A stretch of 64,000 nt of DNA, taken from contig CAZUXM010000002.1 in NCBI GenBank assembly GCA_964624635.1, forward strand, positions 1-64,000. Direction: 5' to 3'. This stretch comes from JANWKQ01 sp964624635 (GTDB lineage Bacteria; Bacteroidota; Bacteroidia; CAIKAF01). A model generated the notes under the pieces. It saw only the letters and a program-made list of their open reading frames with translations. It searched no databases and had not been told where the DNA came from. Every line of letters begins with the position of its first letter. Position 1 is the stretch's first letter. Shown piece after piece: positions 35,593 through 44,523 of this stretch. The position numbers and the translations under genes are program-made.

Positions 35593-36657
35593 TTATTCAT
35601 TCAAGGTATCCTTAACTGTAAGCTCTTGTATGAACTGGACGGATCGATCCAATGCTTGTTTACCTGCATCTATATCTAGATTAAACTGATATTCGTGAGG
35701 TAAAGAAGGAGCATAATCATGAGCAAAAAAGAGGGTATCTACTTTAACATTCAGCGTAGCAAGTTTTCTTGCTAGTGCTTTCGACTGCACATTCAAACCA
35801 TCGCCATTTCCTACCGAAATAAAGGAAGGAGGAAAATTACTATCTACATAATTGATTACTGAAAAGGATTTGAAAAGCGGATGTTTGGCGAAATTTTTCT
35901 TTCCCATATAAGCCCATAATATGGTTTTAATGAAAGACCCGAATGCACCTTTTGAGTTAATATTTTCTCCGTCATAGGGTCCGCAATATAAAAGCAGTCC
36001 TGAAAGTTGAGAGGGCTTAATCCCAGGAGTAATGTCCAAGAGGTTGGCATAATCAGGGTTAGAAATAATACAACCTGTTTGAGCAGAGATGTGAGCTCCA
36101 CCGGAATCACCTGCAAGAAAAATATGGTTTGGATCGATGTGAAGTCGTTTTGCATTTGCTGTTAAATATACGAGGGCTTTATTTACTTGTTTTAGTGGAG
36201 TAGGATATTTCTTTTCAGGAGCTATGGAGTAATCCAAAGAAACCGCAACGTAACCTTTACCAGCCAATATTTTGCAATAGTTGGAGATATCTTCTTTTTT
36301 GCCAGAAACCCAACCTCCACCATGAACCCATACAATAACGGGCAATTGTTTATCTGTATTGGCTATATCTCTACGATAATAAACATCCAGAAAAGCATCT
36401 TTGTCATTTGAATCGTATTGTTGATTAAGTGTTTCAGATATGCCTTCAGGAACATGTTTAGCAAGGGCTTTATTTGCTTTATCGGCTCCTTTATTAAATA
36501 TATACCGAATAACTAAAGTGGAAGGCCAAGGTGATAATTTAAAGGTTAGAAAAACAAAAAGAATAAAGCTGACTAAGGATATGCTAATTCTGATCAAAAT
36601 TTTCTTTCTGCGTGATCTTTTTTTTTGGCTGGTCACTTCGTTGGTTGCACTTTTCAT
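35593..36657 (-). CDS. Alpha/beta-hydrolase esterase (HSL-like)
   Basis: 354 residues. The N-terminus has a basic cluster followed by one membrane helix (about 20-42), so the enzyme is membrane-anchored with its catalytic domain outside. The oxyanion motif HGGGW is at 112-116, the nucleophile is Ser185 in GDSGGAH, Asp in ISVGNGDGLN and His in LPHEYQF complete a plausible triad. This is the hormone-sensitive-lipase/carboxylesterase type. The substrate is unknown. It lies beside the attC-like array on the same strand; its start is about 195 bases from the nearest attC-like end, which makes cassette membership uncertain. Confidence 0.82.
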   Translation of the reverse strand: MKSATNEVTSQKKRSRRKKILIRISISLVSFILFVFLTFKLSPWPSTLVIRYIFNKGADKANKALAKHVPEGISETLNQQYDSNDKDAFLDVYYRRDIANTDKQLPVIVWVHGGGWVSGKKEDISNYCKILAGKGYVAVSLDYSIAPEKKYPTPLKQVNKALVYLTANAKRLHIDPNHIFLAGDSGGAHISAQTGCIISNPDYANLLDITPGIKPSQLSGLLLYCGPYDGENINSKGAFGSFIKTILWAYMGKKNFAKHPLFKSFSVINYVDSNFPPSFISVGNGDGLNVQSKALARKLATLNVKVDTLFFAHDYAPSLPHEYQFNLDIDAGKQALDRSVQFIQELTVKDTLNE

Positions 36658-36851
36658 ACTAGTTAATATGTTAATTAAAGGTAATTAATTTTGCTCGAAT
36701 AAAACTTTTAAAGTTAAACCGTTCGGCTATCTAGTTCTAAAAACTTTGAGACGGAGAACAATAAAGAGTCGGGTTGCAGAAATGCTTGTAAAATAATGAT
36801 TAGAAACTTTAATAAAAGATAAGAGAACATAAATACTGCTTAGACGGTTGT
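36658..36851. other. Non-coding stretch between esterase and attC-like site A
   Basis: A/T-rich upstream region of the esterase. I see no gene, no clear TAnnTTTG box and no convincing repeat. It may include the esterase promoter (TTACCTTTA on the minus strand near 36680 is a near match). Confidence 0.4.
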
Positions 36852-36992
36852 AGCTAACCTTTAGACTTGCAGTATAAAAGAAATCAAAAATGATAACAGT
36901 ACTTATATTTTTTCAAATAAGCACAGACGGATTAAGTATTAAAAGCCTTGATGAAAGAGGGATGTAGACAATTTTATAAAAAGGAGTTAGTG
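36852..36992 (-). repeat. attC-like site A (imperfect palindrome)
   Basis: About 141 bp between AGCTAAC (36852-36858) and GTTAGTG (36986-36992), roughly the inverse core boxes of integron attC sites. On the minus strand it follows the stop of the 215-codon unknown gene. Its right part (gggatgtag ... ggagttagtg ... ctgggctt) resembles site B (gggatgcag ... gaagttaggc ... ctggctt) base by base. The left core is degenerate. Confidence 0.4.
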
Positions 36993-37601
36993 GCTGGGCT
37001 TCTTGTCTATCCTATCAGGTCTTAATGCAATTTCCATTACTTGCTTATAAAATATTTTGAACTCATTTGGTGTCAGTCTTGGTTTCATTGCATTTAAAAC
37101 GTCCAACGCACTGAACATTGTCCACTCCCATAACATAGTTTCGAAATTGTATTTTATCATTTGTTCCGTAACAGTTTCTCGCAACTTATCTACGGTTTCT
37201 CGACCTAATTCATACTTTTCTAATAATATATAAATTCTCTCCTTATCCTCGGCAGTAAATTCAGTATCAAGAAACGGTTCTAAAATCCAATCCCAAAGTG
37301 CAGGTCTGTCGGAAAAGGGTAGATTGTTTTTTTCTGCAAAATCAATAAGCTTTTGTTTATGTTCGGCTGAAATAAATATCAGTTCATTGTCAACTTTAAC
37401 AGTTGGTGGCGCAGAGTTTACGCAAATATTTATAATATCTTTTATATTAAGAACAGGATTAGTCGAAACAAATGAGCAGTCAAATGGATAGTCTTCAAAT
37501 TTTAATGAATCAGTAGCAAATGTTATTTTTCCTAAGCTTGGGAAGAATTGTTTCATTTCTTCCAATTTTGAAGTCTTAGACTTTCGTTTAAAAATATTCA
37601 T
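36987..37601 (-). CDS. Unknown protein, integron-cassette-like gene 1
   Basis: From the ATG at 37601 (MNIFKRKSKTSKLEEMKQFF) this is 204 residues. An upstream ATG at 37634 is in frame, but its first codons run through the attC-like core GTTAGAG, so I prefer the inner start. No signal peptide, no membrane helix. The middle has EFTAEDKERIYILLEKYELG and the C-terminus WEWTMFSALDVLNAMKPRLT, both helical. No family recognised. The gene is short, self-contained, starts about 20 bases after one attC-like core and stops inside the next, exactly as cassette genes do. Confidence 0.6.
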   Translation of the reverse strand: MNIFKRKSKTSKLEEMKQFFPSLGKITFATDSLKFEDYPFDCSFVSTNPVLNIKDIINICVNSAPPTVKVDNELIFISAEHKQKLIDFAEKNNLPFSDRPALWDWILEPFLDTEFTAEDKERIYILLEKYELGRETVDKLRETVTEQMIKYNFETMLWEWTMFSALDVLNAMKPRLTPNEFKIFYKQVMEIALRPDRIDKKPSH

Positions 37602-37617
37602 TGTCTTTTTTATCTTT

Positions 37618-37791
37618 GCCTCTAACGACCTCAAATTTTATAAAGTGGCCGGACTTTAAAAGTACAAAACTTAAATCATTTGTTGAAAAGTAAGCAGTGC
37701 GTAAATTTTGTTATTACGCACAAGCGGTTTATATTTGTAAAAACCTTACTGTACAAGGGATGCAGGCCATTTAATAAAATTGAAGTTAGGC
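37618..37791 (-). repeat. attC-like site B (imperfect palindrome, 174 bp)
   Basis: Outer arms 37618-37650 and 37765-37791 pair: GCCTCTAACGACC...AAATTTTATAAAGTGGCC against GGCCATTTAATAAAATT...GTTAGGC. The core boxes are GTTAGGC (37785-37791, an exact GTTRRRY) and TCTAAC (37621-37626). An inner hairpin GTGCGTAA / TTACGCAC (37697-37704 with 37714-37721) forms the centre. This layout (outer core boxes, complementary shoulders, variable centre) is that of integron attC sites, slightly longer than usual. Confidence 0.6.
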
Positions 37792-37806
37792 ACTGGCTTT
37801 ATCACT

Positions 37807-38432
37807 TTATTCAATTTCGGTAATTTCGTAATAGCCATAAATCTTACTTTCCTTATTGATATAGTTTCTTAGATTCCTCGTAAGGATTAAAGTACGGTCT
37901 GCACCAGATGTAAGTCTGTAGGCCATGGCATAAACTGTTAGATTATTTCTAAAACAGAAACATGGGAAATTACCCATCCATTGGGTAAGCTTTTCATAAA
38001 TTTCGATTTCTCTAGGTAAAGCAATAGTATCAATTTCCCAAGTCATCAAAAGAAAGTCATCTCCATTTTTAAAGGATGAGTCAATGGTTGACCATTTTGC
38101 GAAAAAATAAGTTTTGGGNNNNNNNNNNGTTCTTCCTCTTTGATAGGAAATGGTAGTCGAACTACAACGTGTCCATCAATGAGTTCTTTAGGAGATTTGG
38201 ACGCTTGTCGCCACGCCCCAATTTGTTTTAATCGATTTGTATCAATAAGGTAGTTTTCAGACTTCATGCTATCAATAAACAAGTCCAAACCGTCAACATT
38301 TTTTGATTCTTGCTGGTTTGATGTATCAATCTGGGTATTAGAACTTGTTTGGAAATTATTTTCTCGCTTTGATTTATTGCCGCAAGAAATCAACAAGAGC
38401 CAAAATATAAATATAGGAATGAGTGATTTCAT
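37807..38432 (-). CDS. Lipoprotein of unknown function, cassette-like gene 2, interrupted by a gap
   Basis: Begins at 38432 with a lipoprotein leader (MKSLIPIFIFWLLLISC, Cys 17) followed by a Ser/Asn/Gln-rich linker. After about 100 residues comes the ten-N gap (38119-38128). The region after it continues in another frame as TYFFAKWSTIDSSFKN ... GDDFLLMTWEIDTIALPR ... YGYYEITEIE, ending at 37807. I read this as one gene of just over 200 residues split by the gap. No family recognised. The start codon is 12 bases after the core GTTAGGC (minus strand, 38445-38451) and the stop is close to the next such core, as in an integron cassette. Confidence 0.6.
38119..38128. other. Assembly gap (10 N) in cassette-like gene 2
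   Basis: Ten N; frame changes across it. Confidence 0.95.
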
Positions 38433-38444
38433 TTTTTTGCTTGT

Positions 38445-38550
38445 GCCTAACTAGTTATATCCGTAACTGCTTTCCCCCTAAAAGTACGTTAATTCAGGTT
38501 CTTTTACATGGTTATCCGTACCTTTTAACAAATAGGAGGTACTGATAACC
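38445..38550 (-). repeat. Core box plus hairpin upstream of cassette-like gene 2 (attC-like remnant)
   Basis: GCCTAAC at 38445-38451 is the exact inverse of the GTTAGGC core of site B. Further on, GGTTATCCGTACC (38510-38522) pairs with GGTACTGATAACC (38538-38550), 12 of 13. I could not find the second core box with confidence, so this is either a diverged attC or the 3' hairpin of the adjacent mutase gene. Confidence 0.4.
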
Positions 38551-38580
38551 AAATGTTAAAAAATCATGGACATGTTTATT

Positions 38581-41500
38581 TTACATGTTCCTCCTATATT
38601 GTCCACCTACCTCAAACAACGCCTGGGTAATTTGACCCAAAGAACAATACTTAGATACTTCCATCAGTTTCTCAAAAATGTTTTCATTTTTAATGGCTGC
38701 TTGCTGAATGTCTTTCAGCATAGTTTTACTTTTCTCTTCGTTAAACTTATGCAGGTTATTCAACATGCTGATTTGATATTCTTTTTCTTCCGTAGTTGAA
38801 CGTATTACCTCCGTTGGAATTATGGTAGGTGATCCTTTACTGCTTAAGAAAGTATTTACCCCAATAATAGGATATTCACCCGTATGCTTCAACATTTCAT
38901 AATGCATACTTTCTTCCTGGATCTTACCCCTTTGATACATGGTTTCCATGGCTCCCAAAGCTCCACCTCGTTCGGTTAATCTGTCGAACTCCGCCATTAC
39001 CGCTTCTTCTACCAAATCAGTAAGTTCCTCTATAATAAATGATCCTTGTATAGGATTTTCATTTTTTGCTAATCCTAATTCTTTATTGATGATTAACTGT
39101 ATTGCCATGGCTCTGCGAACTGATTCTTCAGTAGGCGTAGTAATAGCCTCGTCATACGCATTGGTATGTAAACTCTGGCAGTTGTCATAAATAGCGTACA
39201 AGGCTTGCAGCGTTGTACGTATATCATTAAAATCAATTTCCTGCGCATGTAAACTTCTGCCCGATGTTTGAATATGGTATTTCAACATTTGGCTGCGTTC
39301 ATTAGCATGATATAAATTTTTCATGGCCTTGGCCCAGATTCTACGAGCTACTCTACCAATTACCGAATATTCTGGATCAATACCATTACTAAAGAAAAAC
39401 GATAGGTTAGGGGCAAATGAATTTACATCCATACCACGGCTACGGTAATATTCTACATACGTAAATCCGTTACTCAAGGTAAACGCTAATTGCGTAATAG
39501 GGTTAGCGCCTGCCTCTGCTATGTGGTAGCCACTAATGGAAACAGAATAGAAATTACGGATGTTTTTATCAATGAAGTATTGCTGCATATCACCCATTAC
39601 CCTCAATGAAAATTCTGTGGAAAATATACATGTATTTTGTGCCTGGTCTTCTTTTAAGATGTCAGCCTGAACGGTACCTCTTACCTGCGAGATGGTATCT
39701 GTTTTAATTTTATTGTACACGTCCAACGGTAATACCTGATCCCCGGTTAACCCTAACAGCATTAAACCCAACCCATCATTACCATTCGGAATTTCTCCCT
39801 GGTAAACGGGTTGTTTCATCCCTTTATCTGCAAATATTTTATCAATCTTAGTTTTAATTTCTTTTTCTAAACCATTTGCTTTAATATACTTCTCACAATT
39901 TTGATCAATAGCAGCATTCATAAAAAAGGCAGCTATAGTTGGTGCCGGACCATTAATGGTCATACTCACCGAAGTATTAGGTGCCGATAAATCGAAACCA
40001 CTATACAATTTTTTTGCATCATCCAAACAACAAATAGATACTCCACTGTTACCTACTTTACCATAGATATCCGGGCGATGGTCAGGATCACGACCATATA
40101 AAGTTACCGAGTCAAAGGCAGTACTTAAACGTTTGGCCGGCATACCTAAACTTACATAGTGGAAACGTTTGTTGGTACGTTCGGGTCCACCCTCACCGGC
40201 AAACATTCTTGTTGGATCTTCATTTTCTCTTTTAAATGGAAATACACCGGAAGTGTAGGGGAAATATCCCGGGAAATTTTCCTGTAATTGCCATTTTAAT
40301 AAATCACCCCAGGCTTTATATTTGGGTGAAGAAACTTTGGGCACTTTGGTATGTGATAAGGATTCGTAATAGGTTTGCATTTTAATTTCCTTATCACGAA
40401 CCTTAAAAATAAATTCATCTTTAGTATAGGCTTCTGCTAATGCAGGATAACTTTCAATCAACTTCCAGTTATGCCCATCGAGTTTTAACCTTAAATCAGC
40501 ATATTCTTTTTCCAATAAATCGATTAGCTGCTCGTTACCCTTGACGGAAGAAACAATTTGAATAGTATTACGCAAACTATAAAGTCCTTGTGCAATTTCT
40601 CCTTGTTCCTCGGCCCATTGATTATATTTACGAATAGTATCACTAATTTCAGAAAGGTATCTTGTACGTTGTGGTGGAATGATGTAAATTTTTTCACTCA
40701 TTTCATCACTGGTATGGAACGAACTTTTTAAAGGCGCCTCTGTTTTTTCATGAATTTTATCCATGATGGCTTTATAAAGGCTGTTCATTCCGGGGTCGTT
40801 AAACTGCGAAGCGATGGTGCCAAATACAGGAAGTTTTTCATCATCCACTTCCCATAACTGGTGGTTACGTTTGTATTGTTTTTTTACATCACGTAAAGCA
40901 TCTAAAGCACCACGTTTATCAAATTTATTGAGGGCAATAATGTCAGCAAAATCCAACATGTCAATTTTTTCTAACTGCGTAGCAGCACCATACTCGGGGG
41001 TCATTACATACAGGCTTACATTGCTATGCTCAATAATCTCTGTATCACTCTGACCAATTCCGCTGGTTTCTAAAATAATCAAATCAAAGTTGGCGGCTTT
41101 TAAAATATCTACCGCTTCTTTTACATGTTTACTCAACGCAAGATTTGACTGGCGTGTAGCCAATGATCTCATATACACTCTTGCGTTATTGATGGAATTC
41201 ATGCGAATCCTATCACCCAATAAAGCTCCTCCTGTTTTACGCTTGGACGGATCTACCGATACAATTCCAATTTTTTTATCATCAAAATCAATAAGGAAAC
41301 GACGAACCAATTCATCTACTAAGCTACTTTTACCTGCACCACCTGTACCTGTAATACCTAATACCGGAGTTTTACTTTTGGTAGCTTTATCATTAATTTC
41401 TTTAAAAATTTCTTTGTTATCATCAGGATAATTTTCGGCAGCTGAAATTAAAGTAGCAATTGATTTGGCATCCTGTTCTTTTAAATGTTTGGCTTCCCCG

Positions 41501-41955
41501 TTTAATTTAAACCCTGTAGGAAAATCAGATTTCATCATTAAATCATTAATCATTCCCTGTAATCCCATACTTCTGCCATCATCAGGCGAATAGATACGTG
41601 CAATACCATAAGCATGTAATTCATCAATTTCTGTTGGAAGAATTACTCCTCCACCTCCACCAAATATTTTTATATGTCCGCAACCACGTTCTTTTAAAAG
41701 ATCGTACATGTATTTAAAATACTCAATATGCCCCCCTTGATATGAAGTGATGGCAATGGCGTTGGCATCTTCTTGTATGGCACAATTCACTACTTCTTCA
41801 ACACTACGGTCATGTCCTAAATGAATTACTTCAGCACCGGTTGCTTGTATAATACGGCGCATAATATTGATGGCAGCATCATGTCCATCAAATAAAGATG
41901 CCGCTGTTACGATTCTAATTTTGTTCTTCGCCTGGTAAATTTGCACGTCTGTCAT
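38581..41955 (-). CDS. icmF: Fused acyl-CoA mutase/G-protein chaperone (IcmF type)
   Basis: 1124 residues in the IcmF order: B12-binding domain (about 12-140; the lower-ligand motif DGHDAAINIM at 23-32), a MeaB-like GTPase (P-loop GTGGAGKS at 203-210, then SVDPSKRKTGGALLGDRIRMN), a linker, and the TIM-barrel mutase core (about 560-1120). The substrate segment reads PYTSGVFPFKRE, with Phe where methylmalonyl-CoA mutase has Tyr, which points to isobutyryl-CoA or a related acyl-CoA rather than methylmalonyl-CoA. The G domain protects and reloads adenosylcobalamin. The enzyme fits branched-chain acid metabolism. A -7 box lies five bases before the ATG. Confidence 0.92.
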   Translation of the reverse strand: MTDVQIYQAKNKIRIVTAASLFDGHDAAINIMRRIIQATGAEVIHLGHDRSVEEVVNCAIQEDANAIAITSYQGGHIEYFKYMYDLLKERGCGHIKIFGGGGGVILPTEIDELHAYGIARIYSPDDGRSMGLQGMINDLMMKSDFPTGFKLNGEAKHLKEQDAKSIATLISAAENYPDDNKEIFKEINDKATKSKTPVLGITGTGGAGKSSLVDELVRRFLIDFDDKKIGIVSVDPSKRKTGGALLGDRIRMNSINNARVYMRSLATRQSNLALSKHVKEAVDILKAANFDLIILETSGIGQSDTEIIEHSNVSLYVMTPEYGAATQLEKIDMLDFADIIALNKFDKRGALDALRDVKKQYKRNHQLWEVDDEKLPVFGTIASQFNDPGMNSLYKAIMDKIHEKTEAPLKSSFHTSDEMSEKIYIIPPQRTRYLSEISDTIRKYNQWAEEQGEIAQGLYSLRNTIQIVSSVKGNEQLIDLLEKEYADLRLKLDGHNWKLIESYPALAEAYTKDEFIFKVRDKEIKMQTYYESLSHTKVPKVSSPKYKAWGDLLKWQLQENFPGYFPYTSGVFPFKRENEDPTRMFAGEGGPERTNKRFHYVSLGMPAKRLSTAFDSVTLYGRDPDHRPDIYGKVGNSGVSICCLDDAKKLYSGFDLSAPNTSVSMTINGPAPTIAAFFMNAAIDQNCEKYIKANGLEKEIKTKIDKIFADKGMKQPVYQGEIPNGNDGLGLMLLGLTGDQVLPLDVYNKIKTDTISQVRGTVQADILKEDQAQNTCIFSTEFSLRVMGDMQQYFIDKNIRNFYSVSISGYHIAEAGANPITQLAFTLSNGFTYVEYYRSRGMDVNSFAPNLSFFFSNGIDPEYSVIGRVARRIWAKAMKNLYHANERSQMLKYHIQTSGRSLHAQEIDFNDIRTTLQALYAIYDNCQSLHTNAYDEAITTPTEESVRRAMAIQLIINKELGLAKNENPIQGSFIIEELTDLVEEAVMAEFDRLTERGGALGAMETMYQRGKIQEESMHYEMLKHTGEYPIIGVNTFLSSKGSPTIIPTEVIRSTTEEKEYQISMLNNLHKFNEEKSKTMLKDIQQAAIKNENIFEKLMEVSKYCSLGQITQALFEVGGQYRRNM

Positions 41956-41960
41956 AGCTA

Positions 41961-41968
41961 CAAATATA
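41961..41968 (-). promoter_or_regulatory. -7 box (TATATTTG) of icmF
   Basis: TAnnTTTG on the minus strand, ending five bases before the ATG at 41955; again compatible with a leaderless mRNA. Confidence 0.45.
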
Positions 41969-42098
41969 GGAAAAATGGATGGTTTTGAGAAGCGTTAAAT
42001 AACCTGTATTTCAAGGTATTATAGAGGATGCCGAAAATGTTTATAAGAATATAACAAATAGTTCATGTGGGGTTATCTATTTAGAGACATATACAATG

Positions 42099-42106
42099 TA
42101 TTTTTG
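42099..42106 (+). promoter_or_regulatory. -7 box (TATTTTTG) of the SprB-repeat protein gene
   Basis: Matches TAnnTTTG, 36 bases before the ATG at 42143. Confidence 0.35.
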
Positions 42107-42142
42107 ACACTCTAATTAAGAACCCACTGTAATAAAAACAGT

Positions 42143-44458
42143 ATGAAAAAGATTATTCTTATCAGTTTCCTTTTTTTATTTGTATCCATTACTCATGCAC
42201 AACGTATTTACTGGAATACTTACGGAGGAGCATGTACGGATGTATTTAATGCGATTACCCCTCATCCAACAGTTACAGCTAGTCAGTGGGTAAGGGGGGC
42301 TACCACATGTACATCCAATACAACAGGTTTTTCGACTACCGGATTTACCAGTACAGATTTAGTAAGTGCTGATGCTGCCAACCATTATATTGAAGCAACC
42401 CTTACCGAAACAGGTGGACTTAGTTTTGATTTGGATTCATTCGTTTGGATATCTTATCGAAGTGGAACAGGTCCTAATTCAGTAGATGTTCAATATTCCA
42501 TTAATGGAGCACCCTTTGTAAATTTTGGTGCGGTTACCGGATTCGTAACCGGAACTACTTATACATTTACCATTGTGTCTCCTATTACTATTCCGGCTTT
42601 TGGAAATGTAAGAATAAGAATGTATGCCTGGGGTGCATCTTCAGCCTTAGGAACCATGAGGTTAGTGCAAGGGTCATATGTTCATGTGAGTAATTGTGAT
42701 GAGCCTATATTAAATAATTTACCTACTGATGTGAGTTGTAATGGCGTAAATGATGGTGCTGTTGATCTTACATTAACAGATGGAACTGCTCCGTTTATTT
42801 ATGCATGGGACGGACCGGGTGGATTTACTGCAAGTACTGAAGATATTTCAGGATTAGCAGGTGGAACATATACCGTTACTGTAACAGCTACCGGTGGATG
42901 TACCACGTCAACCACCGCCATTGTAAATGAACCAACTGCCATTGATATTTTATCATCACCGATGCATGTAAGTTGTTTTGGCGATAGTGATGGAGAAATT
43001 GACATTACTCCTTCAGGCGGAGCCGGCGGCTACACTTTTTTATGGAGTGATGGATCTGTAACGGAAGATATTTTTGGATTGGTTACAGATACTTACACAG
43101 TAACAGTTACTGATGCAGATGGATGTACCAATACTGCATCGGTTACAATAAATGAGCCTGCAGACATTATACTTAATTCATCAGTAACTCATGTAACTTG
43201 TAACGGACTTAACAATGGAAGTATTGATCTTTCTCCTTCAGGAGGTGTTGGTTCATTTACATATGATTGGAGTAATGGAGCTATATCACAAGATGTGTTT
43301 TTACTTACCGCAGGTAGTTATGAAGTGATTGTAACGGGTGGTGATGGTTGTGAAGATTCAACCACCATTATCGTCAATGAAAATTCGGCCATCACTGTTG
43401 GATTGGTTCCAACTTATCCTAGTTGTTCGTCTGTATCAAATGGGAGTATTGATTGTTCTCCATTTGGAGGCACAGGTTCGTATACCTTCTTGTGGAATAC
43501 GGGTGCTACTACCGAGGACATTGGAGGGTTAGCTAATGGAATTTATTCAGTTACTGTAACTGATGGGATAGGATGTACATCTACAGCAGTGATGGGATTG
43601 ACTTCAGGGACAAATTTAATACTAGATTTCTCATGGGTAAATGCCGGTTGCAGTGGAGCCAGCAATGGAAGTATAGATCTTACACCCGTTACCGGAGCAG
43701 CACCCTTTAATTATATATGGAGTAACAGCGCTACTACCGAAGGGACCTATACCGTTACTGTAACGGATGCCGGAGGGTGCAATGGTACCGGTACTGCATT
43801 TGTTGGTGAACCCGGACAAATTGTATCGAATATAGAAGTGGAAACATGTGGGTCATACGTATCGCCCAGTGGAAATTACACATGGTTCGTTAGTGGTTTA
43901 TATGCAGACACAATTACCGCAGCTAATGGTTGTGATAGTTTAATTGGAATTGATTTATACATTATAACTCCCAATACTGTGGTAATGAATACCGGAGCTA
44001 CCTTAATGGCTACCTTTCCCGGTGCTGCCTACCAATGGTTAAATTGTGATAACAATATGATGCCGGTGTTGGGCGCTACGGGACAATTTTTTACTCCTGG
44101 ATCAGCCGGAAGCTTTGCAGTGATTGTAAATAATGCAGGTTGTTTTGATACTTCGGAGTGCCATCAAACTATTAATGTTGGATTGATGCAAAACGATTTG
44201 GATGTAGTTACGATTCTTTATCCGAATCCGAACAATGGAATATTTAATTTAGCAGTGAACGGTTTATTATCTGAGGATCTATATATAGAAATTCTAGATG
44301 TAAGTGGAAAAATGTTGTACCAACAACTTTATATGAATGAAGTAGGTACTTCAGTAAACATTCCTTTCGATCAATCACATTTAGAGAATGGGGTTTACTT
44401 TGTTCGTGTATTTTCGGCAGGAAGATATAAGGTACTGAAGCTGATTAAAAACTTATAG
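42143..44458 (+). CDS. Secreted SprB-repeat protein with type IX sorting domain
   Basis: 771 residues. Signal peptide to about THAQRI (residue 20), an N-terminal domain (about 20-185), then at least five SprB-type repeats of about 78 residues, each opening like VSCNGVNDGAVDLT, VSCFGDSDGEIDIT, VTCNGLNNGSIDLS, PSCSSVSNGSIDCS and AGCSGASNGSIDLT. Each closes with YTVTVTDxxGC and a Glu-Pro. The end (about 690-771) is a type A T9SS sorting domain: YPNPNNGIFNLAV, ISGKMLYQQ-like core, and GVYFVRVFSAGRYKVLKLIK. The protein should be exported across the outer membrane and attached to or released from the surface; SprB itself is a gliding adhesin. Confidence 0.9.
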   Translation: MKKIILISFLFLFVSITHAQRIYWNTYGGACTDVFNAITPHPTVTASQWVRGATTCTSNTTGFSTTGFTSTDLVSADAANHYIEATLTETGGLSFDLDSFVWISYRSGTGPNSVDVQYSINGAPFVNFGAVTGFVTGTTYTFTIVSPITIPAFGNVRIRMYAWGASSALGTMRLVQGSYVHVSNCDEPILNNLPTDVSCNGVNDGAVDLTLTDGTAPFIYAWDGPGGFTASTEDISGLAGGTYTVTVTATGGCTTSTTAIVNEPTAIDILSSPMHVSCFGDSDGEIDITPSGGAGGYTFLWSDGSVTEDIFGLVTDTYTVTVTDADGCTNTASVTINEPADIILNSSVTHVTCNGLNNGSIDLSPSGGVGSFTYDWSNGAISQDVFLLTAGSYEVIVTGGDGCEDSTTIIVNENSAITVGLVPTYPSCSSVSNGSIDCSPFGGTGSYTFLWNTGATTEDIGGLANGIYSVTVTDGIGCTSTAVMGLTSGTNLILDFSWVNAGCSGASNGSIDLTPVTGAAPFNYIWSNSATTEGTYTVTVTDAGGCNGTGTAFVGEPGQIVSNIEVETCGSYVSPSGNYTWFVSGLYADTITAANGCDSLIGIDLYIITPNTVVMNTGATLMATFPGAAYQWLNCDNNMMPVLGATGQFFTPGSAGSFAVIVNNAGCFDTSECHQTINVGLMQNDLDVVTILYPNPNNGIFNLAVNGLLSEDLYIEILDVSGKMLYQQLYMNEVGTSVNIPFDQSHLENGVYFVRVFSAGRYKVLKLIKNL

Positions 44459-44523
44459 GTTGTATTAATAGTACCTGCGTATTATTTATATATTTGATTA
44501 TTCACTTCTTTAAAACTGCCTTG

